In this document: piece after piece, positions 45,796 through 53,253 of the stretch | Position numbering within the stretch: the first letter of the stretch is position 1 | How the letters are laid out: every line of letters begins with the position of its first letter | Assembly (NCBI GenBank): GCA_902803315.1 | Contig: CADCPM010000102.1 | Coordinates: 1 to 64,000, forward strand | Direction: 5' to 3' | DNA length: 64,000 nucleotides | DNA from: an uncultured Coriobacteriaceae bacterium | Lineage (GTDB): Bacteria > Actinomycetota > Coriobacteriia > Coriobacteriales > Atopobiaceae | Program-made: the position numbers and the translations under genes | Notes under the pieces: generated by a model | Seen by the model: the letters and a program-made list of their open reading frames with translations, nothing else | The model's database searches: none | Told to the model about the DNA's origin: nothing

Positions 45796-46884
45796 TCACA
45801 TGATGAGCATGGCATCGCCAAACGAAAGCATGCGATAGCGCTTGGCAATGGCCTCTTGGTAGGCAGCCATAATCTGCTCGCGCGTGGCGAAGGCCGAGAC
45901 GAGCATCATAAGGGTCGAGCGCGGCACATGGAAGTTCGTAATCATCGCGTCCACCACATGAAACTTCGATCCAGGCATGAGAAAGAGGTTCGTGGTGGCG
46001 TTCTCGCGCGCAACCATGGCGTCCTTGGATTCGTCCCAGGCACTCTCGAGCGAGCGTACGCTCGTGGTGCCCACGGCCACCACGCGATGGCCCGCCTCCT
46101 TGGTCTCCCTCACCGCGTCCACCACATCCTGGCCCACATGGTAGCGCTCGGTGTGAATCACGTGCTGCGAAGGGTCGTCCTCCTCTACGAGCCGGAAGGT
46201 ATCGATGCCGACCTCCAGCTCCACCTCAGCCCATTTGACTCCCGCCGCCTTGAGCGACTCCATGAGCTGAGGGGTAAAGTGCAGGCCTGCCGTAGGCGCT
46301 GCCGCAGAGTGCTCTTCCTGCATGGCGTATACCGTTTGGTATTTCTCGGGATCGCCCTTGTAGTCGGTAATATAGGGCGGAAGGGGCACGTTACCCACCG
46401 CGTGTATCGCCTCGTCGAGTGTACGCTCCCCCTGCGGACAAAACCTCACCAAGCGTCCCCCGCGACTGCCTTCAACAAAGTCCACTATCTCTCCCGTGAG
46501 GACTACGGGCGCCGATTCGGGAGCATGCAAGCCGCCAGCGCGATACTCAATCATGGCTCCCACGCGCAAGCGTTTGCCAGGATGCACCAGGCACTCCCAT
46601 GTGCCTCCCAACGCATCAAGGTCTTCTCTGCGGCGCAGCAGAAGCGTCTCGCACACGGCGCCGGTTGGCTTGCGGCCCACCAAACGCGCTGGAAGCACGC
46701 GAGTTTTGTTGGCAACCAAAAGATCGCCGGGCTGCAGGTACTCGCCCACGTCCGTAAAGCGCCTGTGCTCAATCGAGCCGTCGCTTCGGCTGAGCACGAG
46801 CAGCCTGCAGCTGTCTCGAGGTTCCGCTGGCGCTTGGGCTATGAGCTCGTCGGGAAGGTCGTAGTCAAAGTCATCGGTACGCAT
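45796..46884 (-). CDS. queA: S-adenosylmethionine:tRNA ribosyltransferase-isomerase
   Basis: Builds epoxyqueuosine on tRNA by adding the ribosyl part of SAM to preQ1. 362 residues, typical length. DDFDYDLPDELIAQAPAEPRDSCRL at the N terminus, AAPTAGLHFT and FHVPRSTLMMLVSAF are the family blocks. AAAGGAGG precedes the ATG. Last gene of thrH-queH-queA, 29 bp after queH. Confidence 0.97.
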   Translation of the reverse strand: MRTDDFDYDLPDELIAQAPAEPRDSCRLLVLSRSDGSIEHRRFTDVGEYLQPGDLLVANKTRVLPARLVGRKPTGAVCETLLLRRREDLDALGGTWECLVHPGKRLRVGAMIEYRAGGLHAPESAPVVLTGEIVDFVEGSRGGRLVRFCPQGERTLDEAIHAVGNVPLPPYITDYKGDPEKYQTVYAMQEEHSAAAPTAGLHFTPQLMESLKAAGVKWAEVELEVGIDTFRLVEEDDPSQHVIHTERYHVGQDVVDAVRETKEAGHRVVAVGTTSVRSLESAWDESKDAMVARENATTNLFLMPGSKFHVVDAMITNFHVPRSTLMMLVSAFATREQIMAAYQEAIAKRYRMLSFGDAMLIM

Positions 46885-46913
46885 GTTGTTCCTCCTTTGA
46901 GGCGCATTGCCCC

Positions 46914-47510
46914 CTACGCACTCCGCTTGGCCCTCTTTGCCGCCTTGCGCGCATCGCGGGCCTCATGCCGTTCTATGGCCGCCTCTGCCGCACTAAAGCG
47001 ACAGCCGCAGTAGTTTTGCCTATACATGCCCAGCTCACGCGACTCACGTGTTGCCTTGGGATAATAGGGCCTGAAGTCGCGTACCACCGGGACGAGTCCA
47101 TTCTGGCGAGCGAGTTTTTCGAGCAGGTCCGCGCAGGTGTCGTAGAGCTGATAGGGAGACACCGCAAGCGTCGTCGAGATATGCCCGAACCCGTGCTCGC
47201 GCGCTATGCGACAGCTTTCGGACAGGCGCAAGGCATAGCAGGCCTTACACCGTCGCTCTCGATCGAACGCCGCCGGTGCGACACCCCGTTCCCACGCTTC
47301 GCGATCGTCCGAGGCAACAATAACGTCCACGTGCGCCACGTCCTCCGCCCACGCACGCAGGGTGCGAAGCCGCAGATCGTGCTCGGACACGGGTTGGATG
47401 TTGGGATTCGTCCAACAGATGGTTGGTTCGAACCCCTCCTCGCGCAAGAGTCTCACGGGCTCAAGCGAGCATGGCCCGCAGCAAGCGTGCAACAAAAGCG
47501 GGGTAGCCAT
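46914..47510 (-). CDS. queH: Epoxyqueuosine reductase QueH
   Basis: Reduces epoxyqueuosine to queuosine in tRNA, replacing the cobalamin enzyme QueG. 198 residues. LHACCGPC, CKACYALRL and YRQNYCGCRFS supply the cysteine pairs that bind a 4Fe-4S cluster and a second metal. The ATG at 47510 is preceded by GGGGGAG, which lies in the last codons of thrH seven bases upstream. The C-terminal tail is strongly basic. Confidence 0.94.
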   Translation of the reverse strand: MATPLLLHACCGPCSLEPVRLLREEGFEPTICWTNPNIQPVSEHDLRLRTLRAWAEDVAHVDVIVASDDREAWERGVAPAAFDRERRCKACYALRLSESCRIAREHGFGHISTTLAVSPYQLYDTCADLLEKLARQNGLVPVVRDFRPYYPKATRESRELGMYRQNYCGCRFSAAEAAIERHEARDARKAAKRAKRSA

Positions 47511-47517
47511 GAATACG

Positions 47518-48123
47518 CTACTCCCCCAGCGCCCGTTTGAATGCAGCCAGCAAGTCGTCGAACTCCTCGTACGCAGGCAAGTCAGGGTTGCTTTCCCGTA
47601 TGGCATCGGTGCTGCGGAAGAGGAAGCCTGCCTTGCTTGCGCGAATCATGGCAAGATCATTGAAGGAGTCGCCTGTGGCGATCGTCTCGAACCCCATGGT
47701 CTGCAGCGCACGAACCGTAGTGAGCTTTGACTCGGGACAGCGCATGCGAACGCCCTCCACCATGTTATCCGCGCCTATGGTAAGCGCGTTGCAAAACAGC
47801 GTGGGCCATCCGAGCTTTGCCATCAGCGGTTTGGCAAACTCCTCAAACGTGTCGGAGATTATGATCACCTGACTCAGCGTACGAAGCTCGTCCAAGAACT
47901 CCTTGGCGCCGGGCAATGGATCGATGGTGGCGATCACGTCCTGGATCTGCTTGAGCCCCAACCCATGCTCACGTAGGATATCCATCCTAAACTGCATGAG
48001 CTTGTTGTAGTCGGGTTCGTCTCGCGTGGTACGCCTAAGTTCGGGAATGCCCGAGGCCTCACTAAAGGCAATCCAGATTTCGGGTACGAGCACACCTTCC
48101 ATGTCTAGGCAGCATACGTTCAT
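47518..48123 (-). CDS. thrH: ThrH: phosphoserine phosphatase / homoserine phosphotransferase
   Basis: 201 residues. The HAD motif CLDMEGVLVPEIWIAF, IISDTFEEFAKPLM and GDSFNDLAMI line up with Pseudomonas ThrH, which dephosphorylates phosphoserine and can pass the phosphate to homoserine. That second reaction would give the substrate of ThrC, and no thrB homologue is in the window. CGAGGAGAG precedes the ATG. First gene of thrH-queH-queA. Confidence 0.88.
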   Translation of the reverse strand: MNVCCLDMEGVLVPEIWIAFSEASGIPELRRTTRDEPDYNKLMQFRMDILREHGLGLKQIQDVIATIDPLPGAKEFLDELRTLSQVIIISDTFEEFAKPLMAKLGWPTLFCNALTIGADNMVEGVRMRCPESKLTTVRALQTMGFETIATGDSFNDLAMIRASKAGFLFRSTDAIRESNPDLPAYEEFDDLLAAFKRALGE

Positions 48124-48295
48124 GAGTCTCTCCTCGAGTCGCCAGATTCAACCATGTAACTGTAGCGCAAATGCCCGCATTCCCCAAGACCCATGTGCGC
48201 CAAGGTTCACCCTCTTCTTACGCACGCGTGGGGATCGGAGTCTTAGTGGCAATTCCAAAACCAACATGTTCGATTCTATGGGCATCGGTAAGGCT

Positions 48296-48405
48296 GCCGA
48301 CAAAATCGGACGTTATGAGGTCCCTTCCCCAATTGCACTTCTACAACTGCGCACAAAATCGGACATCTGGCAGGAGAGAGGAGGTCCAGATGTCCGATTC
48401 TGTGC
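48296..48405. repeat. Family A hairpin downstream of metY
   Basis: A CCGACAAAATCGGACGTT half-copy at 48297-48314, then a hairpin with arms 48351-48370 and 48386-48405 (GCACAAAATCGGACATCTGG and complement, one substitution that is G-U in metY-sense RNA). No T tract. The rest of the 313-bp gap holds no supported gene. Confidence 0.72.
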
Positions 48406-48436
48406 AGCAAGTCCTGAGTCTTACTCCCCTGTCTTG

Positions 48437-49726
48437 CTATACGGCACTAGCCGCGGCAAAGCCTCGATCGAGATCGGCCAGGATGTCGTCGATATGCTCG
48501 GTGCCAATGGAGAGACGAATGGTGCCCGGGGTAATGCCGGCGGCCGCCAGCTCGGCGTCCGAGAGCTGCGAATGCGTAGTGGTCGCAGGGTGTATTACGA
48601 GGCTCTTCACGTCTGCCACATTTGCGAGCAGCGAGAAGATCTTGAGCTCGTCTATGAAGGCAAACGCCGCTTCCTTGCCGCCCTTGATCTCGAAGGTGAA
48701 TATCGAGCCGCCGCCATTGGGGAAGAAGCGCTGATACAGCTCATGGTCGGGATGGTCGGCCAGGGAGGGATGGTTGACGCTTGCCACCTGAGGATGCTTG
48801 GACAAGTACTCCACGACCTTGGCGGTGTTTTGGGAGTGGCGCTCAAGGCGCAGCGAGAGGGTCTCTACGCCCTGGAGCAGCAGGAATGCGTTGAACGGTG
48901 AAATACAGGCACCAGTGTCGCGCAGAAGAATGGCGCGAATGTAGGTCACGAACGCGGCTGGACCCGCCGCATCCACGAACGAAACGCCGTGATAGCTTGG
49001 GTTGGCTTCGGCTATGGGCGCGTACTTCCCTGCCGCACGCCAGTCGAACTTGCCCGAGTCCACAATCACGCCGCCCAACGTCGTGCCATGGCCGCCGATG
49101 AACTTTGTCGCAGAGTGGATCACCACGTCGGCGCCGTGCTCGATGGGGCGCAAGAGGTACGGGGTGGCAAAGGTATTGTCGATTACCAGCGGAATGCTGT
49201 GCTCGTGCGCGATGCTTGCCAACGCGTCGATGTCAGGGATGTCGCTGTTTGGATTGCCCAGCGTCTCGATGAAGAGTGCCTTTGTCTTGGGCGTTATGGC
49301 CGCCTTCACCTCGTCCAGATTATGGATGTCCACAAACGAGGTCTGTATGCCATAGAGCGGCAGGGTGTGTGCCAAAAGGTTGAAACTCCCGCCATAGATG
49401 GTCTTTTGGGCCACGATGTGCTCCCCTGCCTGCGCCAGAGCCTGGATGGCGTAAGTGATGGCAGAGGCGCCGCTCGCCGTGGCCAGTGCGGCCACGCCAC
49501 CCTCAAGCGCGGCAATGCGTTTTTCCAGCACGTCCTGCGTGGAATTGGTGAGGCGACCGTAGATGTTGCCAGCGTCCGTAAGGCCAAAGCGTGCCGCGGC
49601 ATGCTCGGAGTTGTGGAACACATACGAGGTGGTTTGGTAGATGGGAACCGCACGCGAATCGGTTGCAACGTCGGCCTGCTCCTGCCCAACGTGAAGCTGC
49701 AGGGTCTCAAATTTGTAATCGCTCAT
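48437..49726 (-). CDS. metY: O-acetylhomoserine sulfhydrylase
   Basis: PLP enzyme that makes homocysteine from O-acetylhomoserine and sulfide, a direct route to methionine. 429 residues, the longer size of MetY rather than cystathionine synthase. FETLQLHVGQEQADVATDSRAVPIYQTTSY is the family N terminus and HSATKFIGGHGTTLGG carries the PLP lysine. AAAAGGAGAC precedes the ATG. It is divergent from the Rrf2-type regulator; a palindrome lies between them. Confidence 0.94.
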   Translation of the reverse strand: MSDYKFETLQLHVGQEQADVATDSRAVPIYQTTSYVFHNSEHAAARFGLTDAGNIYGRLTNSTQDVLEKRIAALEGGVAALATASGASAITYAIQALAQAGEHIVAQKTIYGGSFNLLAHTLPLYGIQTSFVDIHNLDEVKAAITPKTKALFIETLGNPNSDIPDIDALASIAHEHSIPLVIDNTFATPYLLRPIEHGADVVIHSATKFIGGHGTTLGGVIVDSGKFDWRAAGKYAPIAEANPSYHGVSFVDAAGPAAFVTYIRAILLRDTGACISPFNAFLLLQGVETLSLRLERHSQNTAKVVEYLSKHPQVASVNHPSLADHPDHELYQRFFPNGGGSIFTFEIKGGKEAAFAFIDELKIFSLLANVADVKSLVIHPATTTHSQLSDAELAAAGITPGTIRLSIGTEHIDDILADLDRGFAAASAV

Positions 49727-49804
49727 GTTCGTCTCCTTTTTTCTTTTTTGATAATTGCCGTTAGGGAGCTAGTCTGTTTCTTGGGCCGTGCAACGAAAAC
49801 AATA

Positions 49805-49825
49805 GACCTACCATTTTGGTAGGTC
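49805..49825. promoter_or_regulatory. Palindromic operator candidate between metY and the Rrf2 regulator
   Basis: GACCTACC-ATTTT-GGTAGGTC, with 8-bp perfect arms, 79 bp upstream of metY and 64 bp upstream of the regulator. A TATTAT hexamer (49856-49861) follows on the regulator side. CymR/IscR-type proteins bind such sites. Confidence 0.55.
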
Positions 49826-49888
49826 AATCAGAATTAACTTATACCTAGTTATTGGTATTATCGATTACAAGGAGACGGAGGAGGGTTC

Positions 49889-50308
49889 ATGATTTCCACC
49901 AAGGGGCGATACGCCATTCGCGTAATCACAGACATTGCGGAGCAAGGCAGGAATGCCCGAGTACCATTGGGCGACGTGGCAAGACGACAAGACATGTCCG
50001 AGAAGTACCTTCAGCGCATCGCGAAGAGTCTCGTCGAGGCAGGATTGCTCGCAGGCAGAGGCGGAAGGGGCGGTGGGTACGCATTGGCTCGGCCAGCAAA
50101 GGACATAACCGCGTTCGAAGTCATACGCGCGGCAGAGGGGTCGCTTGCCTCGGTCGCTTGTCTGGAGAGGGGCGCTGCGCCTTGCGAACGGGCTCAGGAA
50201 TGCAAGGCGCTCCGCCTTTGGAGTGGCCTCGATAAGATCACGCGTTCCTATTTGGAGGGCATTACCGTCGAGGATCTGATTGCGGAGAATTCCGAGGGGA
50301 AGGAATAG
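49889..50308 (+). CDS. Rrf2-family transcriptional regulator (CymR/IscR-like)
   Basis: 139 residues. MISTKGRYAIRVITDIA and SEKYLQRIAKSLVEAGLL form the Rrf2 winged helix; the wing is rich in glycine (GRGGRGGGY). Three cysteines (CLERGAAPCERAQEC) match the positions that bind a Fe-S cluster in IscR/NsrR. Divergent from metY, so control of sulfur assimilation is likely, with either cysteine-synthase signalling (CymR) or Fe-S sensing (IscR). AAGGAG precedes the ATG. Confidence 0.88.
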   Translation: MISTKGRYAIRVITDIAEQGRNARVPLGDVARRQDMSEKYLQRIAKSLVEAGLLAGRGGRGGGYALARPAKDITAFEVIRAAEGSLASVACLERGAAPCERAQECKALRLWSGLDKITRSYLEGITVEDLIAENSEGKE

Positions 50309-50313
50309 GCGAG

Positions 50314-50847
50314 CTATTCGTCGTAGAAGAGCGCTATGCCCCGATCTGTGTCCTGCACCAGATTCGAACGAGGCTCATTGGCAATAATGCGCACGTAGCC
50401 AAAGTCGCCGGTACAACCGGCCAGATGAGCCACCGCCAGAAACCAGCCCAAGAGAGGCATCCCCAAGGCGACCGCACAAGCAAACAACGCACTTGTCACC
50501 ACCACCGAGGGTGCTAGCAATACCGCGCAAAATCGACCGCGCGGAAGCATCGTACCCGCAGCACAGGTGTAGAGCATCCCACTCTTGAAGCCAAATGAGA
50601 TCTTGGCCGAAAACCCAGAGAGCAGCTTGAAGGCCAGCGCATGTACCAACTCATGGATGGGCAACGCCGCCACGCTCATGCCCACAAGAAGGGCGAGCCA
50701 AAGAAGAGATATTTCCTCATGTGGCAGCACCACTGCGGCCAGAACACCCAGAAGCACGCCTGCGAGCAAAATCCACATGCTGTGCGCCGTCATCTGCGCC
50801 TGCAGCTGCTCGTCGTCCATGAGGTCTATGTCTACCAGTCTTCTCAT
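50314..50847 (-). CDS. Membrane metallopeptidase-like protein (DUF3267, M50-related)
   Basis: 177 residues with four to five membrane segments. IHELVHALAF is an in-membrane HExxH zinc motif, and CTGDFGYV late in the protein may give the third ligand (Asp). It fits the DUF3267 family of putative site-2-type proteases, whose substrates are unknown. Convergent with the Rrf2 gene, with stops six bases apart. The 21-bp array begins 49 bp upstream of its start. Confidence 0.78.
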   Translation of the reverse strand: MRRLVDIDLMDDEQLQAQMTAHSMWILLAGVLLGVLAAVVLPHEEISLLWLALLVGMSVAALPIHELVHALAFKLLSGFSAKISFGFKSGMLYTCAAGTMLPRGRFCAVLLAPSVVVTSALFACAVALGMPLLGWFLAVAHLAGCTGDFGYVRIIANEPRSNLVQDTDRGIALFYDE

Positions 50848-50895
50848 GGGACGGCATGGTAGCAGAACGCGCCAGCCTCTACGAAAGCCCCACGC

Positions 50896-51175
50896 AAAGT
50901 CTGTAGCCCTCGCCTACAAAGTCTGTAATCCCCCACGCAAAGTCTGTAATCCCCCACGCAAAGTCTGTAATCCCCCACGCAAAGTCTGTAATCTTTCTTC
51001 TAAAGTCTGTAGAGCCGCACGTAAAGTCTGTAGGCTCAGCTCAGCCACCTCATTGTTTCCGCAGGTCATAGGCTTGTATGTTTTGAGTATCCTTCGAATG
51101 TCTACAGACTTTATCGAGAGGGCTACAGACTTTGTCCCGGCGGCTACAGACTTTGTCCCGGCGGCTACAGACTTT
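50896..51175. repeat. Mirrored 21-bp repeat array
   Basis: AAAGTCTGTA occurs at 50896, 50918, 50939, 50960, 50981, 51002 and 51023 (spacing 22 once, then exactly 21 bp). After a 70-bp unrelated centre, the complement TACAGACTTT occurs at 51103, 51124, 51145 and 51166, again 21 bp apart. Spacers on the left are mostly GATTACAGACTTT-independent TCCCCCACGC; on the right GTCCCGGCGGC. The gap has 508 bp without a supported gene; reading frames through the array give 7-residue repeats on both strands, which follows from the 21-bp unit. Confidence 0.9.
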
Positions 51176-51255
51176 GTGGATGCGTACGGTTCCACACTGG
51201 CGCTGCCCCATGCCGGTCGGCCACCTCGGGCCACAACCGCGTCATGGGCGCACGT

Positions 51256-51273
51256 GTTTGTGGGATAATCACG
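51256..51273 (+). promoter_or_regulatory. Promoter element of the symporter gene (shared 18-mer)
   Basis: GTTTGTGGGATAATCACG with GATAAT at 51264-51269 as likely -10, ~90 nt before the symporter start. The same 18 bases stand upstream of the MetRS-like gene at 53204. Confidence 0.55.
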
Positions 51274-51355
51274 TTCGAAACAAAACCGTGTATTTGGGGA
51301 CTGCCCCGAGTGACACACAGCGAAAGCTTGTGAGCGTTACGGAGAGGATTGCACA

Positions 51356-53005
51356 GTGACGGAGAAGAAAGTCGTTCAGGCAGACGCTGCTGGCGTAAAC
51401 GAGGCCATTGAGTTCGTGGAAGATTTTCTCAGCGAATATGGCGTAAAGAAGAAGGCGCTGCTTCGTGCTGAGCTTATCGTGGAAGAATCTGTGGGGAGCC
51501 TCGCCGCACACGCGAATCCGACAAGCGACATCCGCATTTGGGTGAAGGCGTTTCTGGGCAAAGCCACCATAGAGCTTTCTTCCGAAGGAGAGGAGTACAG
51601 CCTTACAGAGACGGTGGACTTGGCAGACTCCCTCGAAGACGAGGCATCCAGCAACGCCCAAGAGATGCTAAGAAACCTCATGCTCACGTCCTATACAGAC
51701 GACCTCAAGTACCACCACAAGAACGGCGTCAACCAAATACGGATGACCGTCGTCCGCTCCAAGAACGCGTTCCTGTACCAAACCTTGGGAGCAATGATCC
51801 TGGGAGTCGCGGTCGGTCTGCTCCTCTCGTCTTTTGCGCCAGGCGAGACAAGCTCCTTCTTGGACGAGAACGTGCTCGTGCCAATAAAGACGATGTACAT
51901 GAACGCCTTGAAGATGATCGTGGCGCCGGTAGTGTTCTTCTCCATCGTATCCTGTATCGTTCGCTTTTCGGACCTGTCCGAACTCGGGCGAGTGGGCGGT
52001 CGGGTGATCGTGATGTTTTTGGTCACGACATGCGCCGCCGTCGCGGTCGGAATCGCCTCCTTCTATCTGTTTAAGCCTGGCCACCAGCTAAACGCAGGGC
52101 AGATGGTGGCAGATGCGACCTCCATCACGTCCCAGAAGATGGACGTGTCGATCAAGGACATGATCGTCAACGTCGTCCCGACCAATTTCCTGAAGGCGTT
52201 CATTGACTCGAACATGCTTCAGCTCATCTTTTTGGCGGTACTCTGCGGCATTGCAGCAGGTCTTATCGGCAAATACTCGGACATGGTAAAGGACCTCTTC
52301 GAAGCGTTTAACGAGCTGTTCCTGAAGATGACTACCCTCATCATAAAGATCATGCCCGTGGCGGTGTTCTGCGCCATATGCTCCATGATGCTGTCCATGG
52401 GCGTAGATACCATCCGCTCCGTCCTCGGGATATTTGGCACGTTCCTGTTCGGGTTGGCCGCGATGACGGTGCTGTACTGCCTGATGGTGCTCATCCTCGG
52501 AAGGGTGAGTCCCGTGCCGTTCCTAAAGAAGTACGCACCGGTGATGCTGCAGGTGTTTTCCATGGCGTCGTCCAATGCGTCAATACCTATCAACATGAAG
52601 GCATGCGAGAAGATGGGAATCGATAGGAAGATCTACAGCCTGTCCATTCCGCTGGGTGCGACACTTAACATGGACGGCACCTGCATTCACCTCGCTGTAT
52701 TTGCCCTTGCTTTGGCGCAAGCCTACGACGTGCAGCTATCTGGAGCCACCATAGCGGCCATGATCGTCTCCATCATCGTGCTGTCCATGGGGGCGCCTGG
52801 AATTCCGGGTTCCGGGCTCATATGCCTGTCGGTCCTGCTCGCCCAGATGAACGTCCCCGTTGAGGCGATTGGCCTGGTTATGGGCATCGACGCCCTGGTC
52901 GGCATGTTCCGGACCGTAGGTAACTGCCTTGGAGACGTCGTCGCGAGCGTGATCGTCGCCAGAAAGCAGGATGCGTTGGATATGGAGACGTACGCCAAGC
53001 AATAG
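51356..53005 (+). CDS. Dicarboxylate/amino acid:cation symporter with N-terminal GHKL-like domain
   Basis: 549 residues. Residues ~130-549 are a DAACS (GltPh-fold) transporter: SMASSNASIP in hairpin 1, LGATLNMDGTCIH with the NMDGT motif, and GAPGIPGSGLICLS in hairpin 2. The first ~125 residues are extra: AELIVEESVGSLAAHAN, then strands with IRIWVKAFLGKATIELSSEG, resemble the ATP-binding fold of RsbW-like anti-sigma kinases, with the N-box asparagine replaced by serine, so nucleotide binding is doubtful. GTG start behind GGAGAGG. Probably takes up aspartate, glutamate or a dicarboxylate. Confidence 0.88.
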   Translation: MTEKKVVQADAAGVNEAIEFVEDFLSEYGVKKKALLRAELIVEESVGSLAAHANPTSDIRIWVKAFLGKATIELSSEGEEYSLTETVDLADSLEDEASSNAQEMLRNLMLTSYTDDLKYHHKNGVNQIRMTVVRSKNAFLYQTLGAMILGVAVGLLLSSFAPGETSSFLDENVLVPIKTMYMNALKMIVAPVVFFSIVSCIVRFSDLSELGRVGGRVIVMFLVTTCAAVAVGIASFYLFKPGHQLNAGQMVADATSITSQKMDVSIKDMIVNVVPTNFLKAFIDSNMLQLIFLAVLCGIAAGLIGKYSDMVKDLFEAFNELFLKMTTLIIKIMPVAVFCAICSMMLSMGVDTIRSVLGIFGTFLFGLAAMTVLYCLMVLILGRVSPVPFLKKYAPVMLQVFSMASSNASIPINMKACEKMGIDRKIYSLSIPLGATLNMDGTCIHLAVFALALAQAYDVQLSGATIAAMIVSIIVLSMGAPGIPGSGLICLSVLLAQMNVPVEAIGLVMGIDALVGMFRTVGNCLGDVVASVIVARKQDALDMETYAKQ

Positions 53006-53064
53006 GGCCCAACGCTGCGTCATTTGGAGTCGCCAAGTCTGTGCTACGGCAGAGCCCGCCCGAG

Positions 53065-53141
53065 GACGGTCCCCAAGTTCGCATAGGGCGCGAACTAAGG
53101 GACAGTCCCCGGGTTGGCTCTTTGCGAGCTTGGGGACTGTC
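53065..53141. terminator. Hairpin region downstream of the symporter
   Basis: Arms 53065-53083 (GACGGTCCCCAAGTTCGCA) and 53123-53141 (TGCGAGCTTGGGGACTGTC) pair with two G-U in plus RNA; an inner GGGACAGTCCCC can compete. CACCTTTTG follows. Probable terminator before the MetRS-like gene. Confidence 0.6.
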
Positions 53142-53203
53142 ACCTTTTGCACCATCCCATCCACCAGCAACTCAAGGCACCCTCCCGTCAACGTTGCGCG
53201 CCC

Positions 53204-53221
53204 GTTTGTGGGATAATCACG
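53204..53221 (+). promoter_or_regulatory. Promoter element of the MetRS-like gene (shared 18-mer)
   Basis: Second copy of GTTTGTGGGATAATCACG, GATAAT at 53212-53217, ~37 nt before the ATG. AAACAAAA follows both copies a few bases later. Confidence 0.55.
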
Positions 53222-53253
53222 CACGCAAACAAAAGAGCCACGAGAGGAGAACC

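Noticed and set aside
49727-49804. SAM riboswitch before metY
   Set aside because: Only ~80 bp separate metY from the operator-like palindrome, too little for a SAM aptamer plus expression platform, and no aptamer landmark is present.
50896-51175. CRISPR array
   Set aside because: The unit is 21 bp with a 10-bp motif and near-identical spacers, the array inverts in the middle, and there are no cas genes.
50914-51318. A heptad-repeat protein (LQTLRGG) read through the array
   Set aside because: A 21-bp DNA repeat gives 7-residue repeats in all open frames; both strands are open, no ribosome site is seen and the non-repeat part has no gene-like composition.
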